A stretch of DNA of 41,395 nucleotides from UBA1268 sp002694955 (lineage in GTDB: Bacteria > Planctomycetota > Planctomycetia > Pirellulales > UBA1268), in contig JALCBP010000020.1 of assembly GCA_028066355.1 (NCBI GenBank), positions 1 to 41,395 of the forward strand, in the 5' to 3' direction. Positions 34,308-41,395 of this stretch are shown here, piece by piece. Made by a program: the position numbers and the translations under genes. A model generated the notes under the pieces. The model ran no database searches. It was not told the DNA's origin and saw only the letters and a program-made list of their open reading frames with translations. The first letter of the stretch is position 1. Each line of letters begins with the position of its first letter.

Positions 34308-35078
34308 TTAACGCCCTACTAGCAGCCGATCACCGAGAAAGTTGTCCAGATCAGGAATATTGTAAATCTTGTCACAGGTCGTTTTCACATCATATTGTAT
34401 TCGCCGATAACGCACGGTTTCAAAGTCTTCCACAATCACATAACAGGAGCGTGGATCATTGTCTCTGGGTTGTCCGACAGACCCAACGTTGATCATAGCC
34501 TTTGTGGCTGGCAGCATCATTCGCACCTCTGTTGTACCCGGCCCAATAGCTGCGGCTACAAATTCCGGAGCAATAGTAAAAACTCCTGGAATATGTGTAT
34601 GCCCTTGAAAGCAAAGACGAGGGACCAATTCAAAAATGTGATTCAGTTTGAGCGGGTTGTAGACATCCTCCGGAAACACATACTCATCGAGTGGCCGTCG
34701 TGCTGACCCATGAACAAAAAGTATTTCCCCTTCCTTGAAACTCCGTGGCAACTCGCCAAGAAAATCAAAGAGGTTATCTTCCGACCGACGAACTCGCTGA
34801 TCATGCACTTCAAGTTGCTCACGGGTCCAGCGAATCGCTCGTTCTGCTCCTACATTGAATCCTTCTGGATCAAACAGGGCCGCTTGATCATGATTACCGA
34901 GAATTATTTTTCCACATCGTTCACGAACAGTAGAGAGACACTCGCATGGATTCGGACCATATCCAACACTGTCACCAAGGCAGTAGAGAGCATCAACGCT
35001 CTGCTCCTCAATGTCTTGGAGAACAGCAGTAAGTGCTTCCAGGTTTCCATGAATGTCACTGATCAGTGCAATCTTCAC
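34308..35078 (-). CDS. Metallophosphoesterase (YfcE/MJ0936-like phosphodiesterase)
   Basis: 256 residues from a GTG with AGGGA seven bases upstream. Calcineurin-like metal motifs are complete: Asp8 and His10 (SDIHG), Asp36 (LGDSVGYG), Asn62-His63 (GNHD), His123 (VHGSARRP) and His160/His162 (GHTH). Family members hydrolyse phosphodiesters or nucleotides with a di-metal centre (Mn, Ni or Fe). Cytoplasmic, no signal peptide. It precedes yidC by 84 bases on the same strand; the substrate is unknown. Confidence 0.92.
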   Translation of the reverse strand: MKIALISDIHGNLEALTAVLQDIEEQSVDALYCLGDSVGYGPNPCECLSTVRERCGKIILGNHDQAALFDPEGFNVGAERAIRWTREQLEVHDQRVRRSEDNLFDFLGELPRSFKEGEILFVHGSARRPLDEYVFPEDVYNPLKLNHIFELVPRLCFQGHTHIPGVFTIAPEFVAAAIGPGTTEVRMMLPATKAMINVGSVGQPRDNDPRSCYVIVEDFETVRYRRIQYDVKTTCDKIYNIPDLDNFLGDRLLVGR

Positions 35079-35294
35079 AAATAATTCCCTGTCGCTGGAT
35101 CGGCCTCAAGTAATCAGTGTTGTGGCGATCTAACAGGGCACACGCTAAGACACCGAAAAACAGTACGGAAACTTTATCACACCAAAAACAAGCACGTTGC
35201 ACGAATTTTCTGGTGTGTTCTTTCAATCATCATGCTCCATAATAATACATCAAGTTTTGTTCACTGTTAGGTTGCGGTCAAGCAGACTCCCCAC

Positions 35295-36050
35295 ATGCCC
35301 CCAATTCATAAGTTTCTAGCTATCGAGACCAGCACCAGTCCGGGCAGTGTGATTGCTGGAACTCTGTCATCGGATCACGCCGAAAAACCTGAGGAAGGTA
35401 GTCTCAGGAATTTTCTTTTGCAGGAATCTCTACTCCCTGAAGAAGGCGGGCAGGGGCGGAACCTCATGCCAACTCTCGTTGCACTCATTGAATCATCTGG
35501 ATGGTCGCTTAGTGAGGTTGATCTTGTTATTGTTGCAACAGGTCCCGGACCTTTTACAGGTTTGCGGGTAGGTGTCACAACAGCGAAGGCACTTGCCTGG
35601 ACAAATGACTGTGCCCTTGTAGGCGTCCCAACAGCAGCCTGCCTGGCAACACAAGCCGTTGCAGAATGCGGCTTGCGCGATGAAGTAGAGGTTATTTTTG
35701 ATGCTGGTCGTGGAGAACTCTACGCGGTGACAGCATCACGATTGACAGGCAGCCTGATCTGGACGATCAGTCAAGGTAAATTGAGGACTCCTAACGAGTG
35801 GCGGGAAACATTGCCTCCCAATGCTCTTGTCACCGGTCCAGGACTCGCCATGCAGCATGACAGTATCCAGCAACTCGTGGATGCCCCCGGGACACTGAGG
35901 GTCCCGGCGTCAGCAGCATGGCAGCCACACGCTCGCACTGTATCCGCTATTGGTTTGGCGACTTTCGAAAATGGCAAAACAACTTCGCCAGCTCAGCTAA
36001 CTCCGTCATATTTACGAGCAAGTTACGCTGAAGATCGTTCAAGGCCCTGA
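35295..36050 (+). CDS. tsaB: tRNA N6-threonylcarbamoyladenosine biosynthesis protein TsaB
   Basis: 251 residues, ATG without a clear ribosome-binding site. The N-terminal AIETST begins an ASKHA-type domain, and the family signature is GPGPFTGLRVGVTTAKALA at about 82-100, followed by FDAGRGELYA near 135. TsaB is the non-catalytic partner of TsaD and TsaE in making t6A37 on tRNAs reading ANN codons. It has an insertion of about 20 residues near 28-50 (EKPEEGSLRN) relative to short bacterial homologues. It is divergent from the metallophosphoesterase and stands alone. Confidence 0.93.
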   Translation: MPPIHKFLAIETSTSPGSVIAGTLSSDHAEKPEEGSLRNFLLQESLLPEEGGQGRNLMPTLVALIESSGWSLSEVDLVIVATGPGPFTGLRVGVTTAKALAWTNDCALVGVPTAACLATQAVAECGLRDEVEVIFDAGRGELYAVTASRLTGSLIWTISQGKLRTPNEWRETLPPNALVTGPGLAMQHDSIQQLVDAPGTLRVPASAAWQPHARTVSAIGLATFENGKTTSPAQLTPSYLRASYAEDRSRP

Positions 36051-36293
36051 ACGATACCTGCCGCTGAATTAAAGAAGCCATTATTCCTCGAAACCACGTA
36101 TACCCTGTATGACCGACTGGGAACGCACGGTACGATTAGCAATCACAGCGGAATTTTGGGCAGCCGGATTTTTTGAAACCAATGTTCATGGATCACGACT
36201 GGCACACGCCTTGTGTATCCTGAGCTCTATCCAGTGCCATAGCCGCTGATTTAAGCAACAAATGTATTATCCATCGAGTATGAAGTTATTGCC

Positions 36294-39200
36294 ATGCAAC
36301 CAATCCGTAAACTTCTTGTTGCGAATCGTAGCGAAATAGCGATTCGAGTTTTCCGTTCAGCACATGAACTCGGCATGCGAACAGTGGCAATTTATGCCCA
36401 CGAAGACCGATTTGCTTTGCACCGTTTCAAAGCAGATGAAGCGTATCTCGTCGGACGCCCTGGCGAACCATTGCGAAGCTATCTCGATATCGATGGAATC
36501 GTATCACTCGCAAAAGAACACAACGTAGACGCGATTCATCCAGGATACGGATTTCTTTCAGAAAACGCAGAATTCGCGCGGGCTTGTGGCGAAGCTGGGA
36601 TCACCTTTGTTGGACCACGAGTTGAACTCTTGGAAAACCTCGGAGACAAAACCGCCGCTCGTGAACTAGCTGAACGCGCTGGTGTTCCAATTCTCGCGGG
36701 ATCTTCACGTGCCCTAGAAAGCCTTGAAGAGGCGATTAAGACTGCTGAGGACCTTGGATTCCCTGTCATGCTCAAGGCAGCTCATGGTGGTGGCGGTCGA
36801 GGCATGCGAATTGTACGAAGTAAAGAAGACCTACCGGCTGCACTGGAGAGCGCTCAACGTGAAAGCAAAACTGCTTTTGGAAGTACAAGCGTCTTTATTG
36901 AAAAGTTTATCGAACACGCCAGACATATCGAAGTACAGCTTCTCGGAGATACACACGGAAATCTTGTCCACCTTTACGAGCGAGACTGCTCTGTTCAGCG
37001 ACGGCATCAAAAAGTTGTTGAGGTGGCTCCAGCACCGAATATTTCTCCAACGATACGGGATCAGATATGTGCCGCTGCAATCGCGATTGGGCAAACTGCC
37101 AATTACGAAAATGCCGGAACGGTTGAGTTCCTTGTCGATGCTGATGCAGACAAATTTTACTTCATTGAAGTCAATCCACGTATTCAGGTCGAGCATACTG
37201 TAACAGAGGAGATTACAGGTGTAGACATTGTCCGCAGGCAATTACAGATTGCTGAGGGCAAAAAATTGACAGACCCGGAAATAGGCCTGGGTGACCAAAA
37301 CGCCATACGCACAATGGGGGCTGCTATACAATGTAGGGTCACAACGGAAGACCCAGAAAATCGTTTCCTACCCGATTATGGTCGAATTACAGCGTATCGA
37401 TCTGCGAGCGGGATGGGGATACGCCTTGATGCAGGAACTGCATTTTCAGGGGCGGTAGTAACCCCATACTTCGATTCTCTGCTGGTTAAAGTAACAGCAA
37501 AAGGACTCTCTCACGTCGAAACAGCCGGTCATATCGAAAGGTGTCTTCAAGAGTTTCGTGTACGAGGAGTCAAAACCAACATTCCGTTTCTCATCAACCT
37601 CGTAACGCACCCAGAGTTTCTCGCTGGGAATTGCACGACACGATTCATCGATGAAACACCGAGCCTTTTTGACTTCCCGATTCGCCAGGATCGTGCAACT
37701 CGAATACTCAGTTTTCTCGCTGAGACCATTGTGAATGGTAATCCACTGATGAAAAATCGTCCGCCGGTTGTGCGACGAACTCCGGCAACTGTACCGGCAT
37801 TTGATTCTCAACAAAGCCCACCAGTTGGCAGCCGAACGAAACTCCTTGAACTCGGCCCAGAGAAATTTGCTGCTACCATTCGAGCAAATAAGAGCCTCGG
37901 TCTGACAGATACAACGATGCGTGACGCTCACCAGTCACTGCTTGCAACTCGCATGAGAAGCTATGACATGATCGCTGTTGCCGACGCGTATGCGAGGCTT
38001 GCGGATGGTCTCTTTTCACTTGAGATGTGGGGCGGTGCAACATTTGATACTGCAATGCGATTCCTGAAAGAATGCCCTTGGGAGCGTTTGACCAGACTAC
38101 GTGAAAAGATACCGAACATTCTCTTTCAGATGCTCCTTCGTGCAAGTAATGCCGTGGGGTACACAAACTATCCTGACAACGTTGTCCAGAGCTTTGTAAA
38201 AGAATCTGCATCAGCTGGAATCGATGTATTCCGTGTTTTTGATCCACTAAACTGGGTACCCAACATGGAAGTTGCCATGAAAGCGGTTCAGGATAGTGGG
38301 GCTCTCTGCGAAGCCACTGTCTGCTACACAGGCGATGTACTCGACCCCAAGCGTGACAAATATACGCTGAAATATTATGTAGACCTCGCAAAAGAACTCG
38401 AAAAACGAGGCGCTCATCTTCTGGCGATCAAAGATATGGCTGGTCTCTGCAAGCCATTCGCGGCAGGCCGCTTGGCAAAGGCACTCCACGATGCAGTTGG
38501 CCTTCCGATCCATTTCCACACCCACGACACATCAGGCGCTGCACTAGCTAGTTGCCTGGAAGCTGCTCGTCACGGAGCGAGCGTTGTGGATGCAGCAATG
38601 GCACCATTTGCTGGACTCACAAGTCAGCCAAATCTCAATGCCATCGTTGAAGCAACTCGAAACACCGACCTCGACACTGGTCTTGATCCAGAACCTCTCA
38701 GGCAATTAACGCATTACTGGGGAGCAGTTCGCGAACACTACTCTCCATTTGAGTGTGGCATGAAGGCACCAGATGCTGATCTCTATCTTCATGAGATGCC
38801 AGGTGGTCAATTCACCAACTTACTTGAACAGGCGCGGGCTCTTGGACTCATAGACCGTTGGGAAGATGTGTGTCGAACATACGCCGAGGTAAACCAACTC
38901 CTTGGAGATATTGTCAAGGTGACACCAACGAGTAAAGCAGTTGGCGACCTTGCACTTCTGCTTGTTACAAATGACATGAAGGCGAGTGAACTTCTTGAGA
39001 GCAACAGGGAATTAGCTTTTCCTGAATCGGTGGTAGACCTCCTATCAGGCCGCATGGGCCAGTCACCGGGGGGTTTTCCACCCGAGGTAGTAGCACGAGT
39101 TGTTCGTAATCAGTCGATTATCGATGGCCGGCCGGGAGCCACACTTCCGCCAGCCAATATGAAAGAAGCAACCACTGAAGTCACCTCTCTCGTTGGCCAC

Positions 39201-39743
39201 GAAGCAACTCCACGCGAAGTTTCATCATGGCTTCTCTACTCACGAGTTTTTGAAGATTTCGTCAAACACCGGGCGACTTACGGCGATGTCGCTGTCTTGC
39301 CGACACCAGCTTTCCTCGAAGGGCCGAAAGCCGGCGAAGAACTTTTTGTTGATATTGAACCAGGCAAAACACTGGTCATCCGTCTTCTGACGGTTGGCGA
39401 AGCTCATGAGGATGGAACGCGAACCGTGTTCTTTGAACTCAACGGACAGCCTCGTAGTGTCTCCGTTATTGACCGCACGCTCGAAGGTACGATTCAGCAA
39501 CGGCCGAAAGCCGATGTTGGCAACCCTCGGGATATTGGTGCTCCTATGCCTGGGTTGATTGTGACAGTTGCCGTCAAGCCGGGTGAGGTCGTCAAGAAGG
39601 GTGATAAACTCCTGAGCTTGGAGGCCATGAAAATGGAGACTACCGTTTACGCCGAGCAAGATGGAACACTTTCAGAAGTACTCGTCAGCCCTGGCAGCCC
39701 AGTTGAAGCCGGGGAACTTATAGCGCGGTACGCCGATAACTAA
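36294..39743 (+). CDS. pyc: Pyruvate carboxylase
   Basis: 1149 residues, full length for the single-chain enzyme. It carboxylates pyruvate to oxaloacetate using ATP and bicarbonate to refill the citric acid cycle. Biotin carboxylase domain at about 1-455 (Gly-rich loop GGGGRGMRIV near 164, then EVNPRIQVEHTVTEE near 290), carboxyltransferase domain from about 530 (TTMRDAHQSLLATRM near 540, AIKDMAGLCKP near 711, HFHTHDTSG near 740), and a C-terminal biotinyl domain with EAMKMET, biotin Lys1113. Both the linker and an allosteric-type central part are present. No adjacent metabolic partner gene; 243 bases upstream of it hold no clear feature. Confidence 0.97.
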   Translation: MQPIRKLLVANRSEIAIRVFRSAHELGMRTVAIYAHEDRFALHRFKADEAYLVGRPGEPLRSYLDIDGIVSLAKEHNVDAIHPGYGFLSENAEFARACGEAGITFVGPRVELLENLGDKTAARELAERAGVPILAGSSRALESLEEAIKTAEDLGFPVMLKAAHGGGGRGMRIVRSKEDLPAALESAQRESKTAFGSTSVFIEKFIEHARHIEVQLLGDTHGNLVHLYERDCSVQRRHQKVVEVAPAPNISPTIRDQICAAAIAIGQTANYENAGTVEFLVDADADKFYFIEVNPRIQVEHTVTEEITGVDIVRRQLQIAEGKKLTDPEIGLGDQNAIRTMGAAIQCRVTTEDPENRFLPDYGRITAYRSASGMGIRLDAGTAFSGAVVTPYFDSLLVKVTAKGLSHVETAGHIERCLQEFRVRGVKTNIPFLINLVTHPEFLAGNCTTRFIDETPSLFDFPIRQDRATRILSFLAETIVNGNPLMKNRPPVVRRTPATVPAFDSQQSPPVGSRTKLLELGPEKFAATIRANKSLGLTDTTMRDAHQSLLATRMRSYDMIAVADAYARLADGLFSLEMWGGATFDTAMRFLKECPWERLTRLREKIPNILFQMLLRASNAVGYTNYPDNVVQSFVKESASAGIDVFRVFDPLNWVPNMEVAMKAVQDSGALCEATVCYTGDVLDPKRDKYTLKYYVDLAKELEKRGAHLLAIKDMAGLCKPFAAGRLAKALHDAVGLPIHFHTHDTSGAALASCLEAARHGASVVDAAMAPFAGLTSQPNLNAIVEATRNTDLDTGLDPEPLRQLTHYWGAVREHYSPFECGMKAPDADLYLHEMPGGQFTNLLEQARALGLIDRWEDVCRTYAEVNQLLGDIVKVTPTSKAVGDLALLLVTNDMKASELLESNRELAFPESVVDLLSGRMGQSPGGFPPEVVARVVRNQSIIDGRPGATLPPANMKEATTEVTSLVGHEATPREVSSWLLYSRVFEDFVKHRATYGDVAVLPTPAFLEGPKAGEELFVDIEPGKTLVIRLLTVGEAHEDGTRTVFFELNGQPRSVSVIDRTLEGTIQQRPKADVGNPRDIGAPMPGLIVTVAVKPGEVVKKGDKLLSLEAMKMETTVYAEQDGTLSEVLVSPGSPVEAGELIARYADN

Positions 39744-39770
39744 GCTCTTTATCCTTTAGATAACTAAGCT
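39735..39770 (+). repeat. 12-base direct repeat at the pyc stop
   Basis: GATAACTAAGCT occurs at 39735-39746 (including the pyc TAA) and again at 39759-39770. It is probably a small duplication of the gene end; no function is apparent. Confidence 0.7.
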
Positions 39771-39825
39771 AAACAACGGGCATTACCTCGAGCCTGTTAA
39801 AAACGCCCTACTCTCACAGTCAAGT

Positions 39826-40485
39826 TTACTCTGATTTCAGAAGTTCCTTGAATACTTTACGGACCTTGGCCACCTTGGGTGCGACAACGGCTTGGCAATA
39901 TGGCTGATAGCCATTATTGGCGAAATAGTCTTGGTGATAGTCCTCGGCTGGGTAAAAAACCTTTGCTTTCTCCAGCGTTGTCACGATTGGGGATCCGAAA
40001 ACTTTTGATTCGTTCAGCGTTGCAATAACTTTCTTGGCAATATCCTTTTGTTTATCGTCGTGATAGAAAATTGCTGATCGATACTGGGTGCCAACATCAG
40101 CTCCCTGCCGATTAAGTGTTGTTGGGTCATGTGTTGCAAAAAATATTTCGAGAAGTTTCTCATAAGGCACAATTGCCGGGTCATACTCAATCTCAACCGC
40201 TTCGGCATGACCGGTAAGACCACTGCATACCTGCTTGTAGTTTGGATTTGGGATGCGGCCTCCTGTGTACCCACTCGTCACACTTTTTACTCCACGTATC
40301 TCGGCATACACCGCTTCGGTGCACCAAAAACAGCCGCCCCCAAAAGTTGCTGTGGCCACGGCAGAGGGCTCTCCTGCACTTATTCGATCTGTCATAAAAA
40401 CTCCAGACATACACGTCATTACAAGCCAAGCCAGAAGTGGCCTTACTAAAAAACCATAGCGGCTTTCGTGGTGCAAAACAGTCAT
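39826..40485 (-). CDS. msrA: Peptide methionine sulfoxide reductase MsrA, exported
   Basis: 219 residues, ATG with AGGAAG eight bases upstream. A signal peptide or anchor occupies about 1-37 (hydrophobic core LLAWLVMTCMSGVF), so the enzyme acts in the envelope. The catalytic motif is GCFWC at 51-55 with nucleophile Cys52; further family motifs are the SGYTGG near 71-76, HAEAVEIEYDP, and DYHQDY near 182. A C-terminal Cys197 (QPYCQ) is the likely resolving residue. It repairs oxidised methionine (S-sulfoxide) in exported proteins. The MPG-type glycosylase lies 52 bases upstream on the same strand. Confidence 0.95.
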   Translation of the reverse strand: MTVLHHESRYGFLVRPLLAWLVMTCMSGVFMTDRISAGEPSAVATATFGGGCFWCTEAVYAEIRGVKSVTSGYTGGRIPNPNYKQVCSGLTGHAEAVEIEYDPAIVPYEKLLEIFFATHDPTTLNRQGADVGTQYRSAIFYHDDKQKDIAKKVIATLNESKVFGSPIVTTLEKAKVFYPAEDYHQDYFANNGYQPYCQAVVAPKVAKVRKVFKELLKSE

Positions 40486-40537
40486 GTTTTTATCTTCCTG
40501 TTCAATTTTTTGTCGCGACTTTCAGCATATGCTTTAA

Positions 40538-41212
40538 CTATTGCCGCTCACCATCGTCTATTACAAAGCGGGCCTTAAAGCTCCTTGGATCGACGAGGTA
40601 TCTCAATGGTTTTTCTGCCCACTCTTTAGCATAGCTGACACCAATACGCGGTGTTCGACAGATTTGCCGGCGCGGCACTCCTGCACCTTCCTCAATCCAT
40701 AAACCCGTGACTGGATCAGCCAGTCTCCCATCGTACTGTTTCGTCACACCGAGCATTTTCGTAAGGCGGCCAGGCCCGACTGAATCTCCCGCCCCGCGAA
40801 GAAGCACAGCAGCCGGTAGACCTTCCCGTCCGGTCACTATATTCAACATCCAATGCATGCCGTAACAAAGATAAACGTACCAATATCCCGCAGGCCCAAA
40901 CATCACCTGATTGCGTGGCGTTGGCCCAACACGACCGTGGCAGGCAAGATCTTGTGGACCTAGATATGCCTCTGTTTCAAAAATACGGTGTTTTTCTTGA
41001 TGCCGCTTACCGCGCCGGACGATAAGCCAACAACCGAGGAGCTCCCGGGCAACTGAGTCAGCACGTCGATTGAAAAATGAGGACCCAAGGATTTCCCAAG
41101 AGCCACCATTGGGCCGGTTTTTGCTGCTTTTAGACGACAACCCCTTTTGAGATTTCGACGTTTTTGGTCTGTTACCTATGCTGATACCAGTTGGTAACCG
41201 CTTTGATTTCAC
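40538..41212 (-). CDS. mpg: DNA-3-methyladenine glycosylase (AAG/MPG family)
   Basis: 224 residues from a GTG with AAGG about eight bases upstream. A Lys/Ser-rich N-terminal tail (about 38 residues) precedes the catalytic fold: FNRRADSVARELLG, FETEAYLGPQD at 78-88 with the base-flipping catalytic Glu79, TPRNQVMFGPAGYWYVYLCYGMH, then GPGRLTKMLGV. This matches the alkyladenine glycosylase family, which removes 3-methyladenine, hypoxanthine and similar bases. The His of the usual ASHA sequence is present as ACHG. It leaves abasic sites for the endonuclease IV encoded at the left end. Transcribed before msrA and possibly with it. Confidence 0.94.
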   Translation of the reverse strand: MKSKRLPTGISIGNRPKTSKSQKGLSSKSSKNRPNGGSWEILGSSFFNRRADSVARELLGCWLIVRRGKRHQEKHRIFETEAYLGPQDLACHGRVGPTPRNQVMFGPAGYWYVYLCYGMHWMLNIVTGREGLPAAVLLRGAGDSVGPGRLTKMLGVTKQYDGRLADPVTGLWIEEGAGVPRRQICRTPRIGVSYAKEWAEKPLRYLVDPRSFKARFVIDDGERQ

Positions 41213-41282
41213 AATGCTTACCTTTTAGATTCACACAACATGGATTCCCGCAGCACTGTGCAAGTTTACTTAGGAGAGTTCA

Positions 41283-41395
41283 ATGCAACAAATAGCTGAA
41301 GCCGTTGACGTAACGACAAACGGATTGACAGACTCTTCTTACGCAGGCAGTGTCCCAACCTGGATTCGTGATGCTCGTAAAACCATCCGCCAGTC
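41283..41395 (+). CDS. Start of an unidentified gene, cut by the window edge
   Basis: An ATG at 41283 preceded by AGGAGAG four bases upstream opens a reading frame that continues to the last base (MQQIAEAVDVTTNG, and later WIRDARK; about 37 residues seen). The strong ribosome-binding site makes translation likely. It is divergent from the glycosylase gene. Too little is visible to name a family. Confidence 0.6.
   Translation, partial: MQQIAEAVDVTTNGLTDSSYAGSVPTWIRDARKTIRQ

Noticed and set aside
34291..34316. GGGCGT/ACGCCC stem at the metallophosphoesterase stop
   Set aside because: The T-run is in the loop and neither strand has a U-tract after the stem.

Overview
The window looks like a draft-genome contig from a Gram-negative bacterium of the Planctomycetes/PVC group; this is inference from content, not a database match. 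Pointers are LpxC with an OmpH/Skp-type chaperone (lipid A and an outer membrane), a YidC with a PDZ-like insertion, an FHA-GAF histidine kinase, and an ABC metal permease fused to a DtxR/MntR-type domain, an arrangement otherwise known from the chlamydial YtgCR protein. Base composition is moderate and even. Nothing resembles a prophage, insertion sequence, CRISPR array, tRNA or rRNA. A 100-N assembly gap lies inside yidC at 33420-33519.

Left part (1-7.4 kb): a secreted alpha/beta hydrolase, a small membrane-anchored protein, endonuclease IV (nfo), a 100-residue hypothetical and a large chemoreceptor with no chemotaxis neighbours. Next (7.4-11.5 kb, minus strand) is a compact four-gene metal-uptake operon: binding protein, ATPase, permease, then permease plus DtxR/MntR-like tail. 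The last three genes overlap by 4 bases. Two inverted repeats lie just upstream of the first gene and could be its operator. This operon is the most interesting item in the window.

11.6-16.7 kb (plus strand): a GNAT acetyltransferase, an M16 peptidase pair in which one chain keeps the zinc site and the other keeps the Arg/Tyr pair, and an orphan ABC-2 permease. 16.8-22.4 kb (minus strand): a small exported protein, then an envelope cluster ompH - lpxC - Gfo/Idh oxidoreductase, with a secreted M28 peptidase carrying a PDZ domain upstream.

22.7-28.6 kb: the FHA-GAF-histidine kinase (plus), a TPR-like membrane protein followed by an RluD-family pseudouridine synthase that may use a CTG start (minus), and a UvrD/PcrA helicase (plus). 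28.7-35.1 kb (minus): an atypical aldehyde dehydrogenase, mnmE, yidC and a metallophosphoesterase. 35.3-41.4 kb: tsaB and a full-length pyruvate carboxylase (plus), then msrA and a 3-methyladenine glycosylase (minus), and the start of a further plus-strand gene cut by the window edge. Several start codons differ from the longest possible ORF; they were chosen from ribosome-binding sites and signal peptides, as stated per gene.
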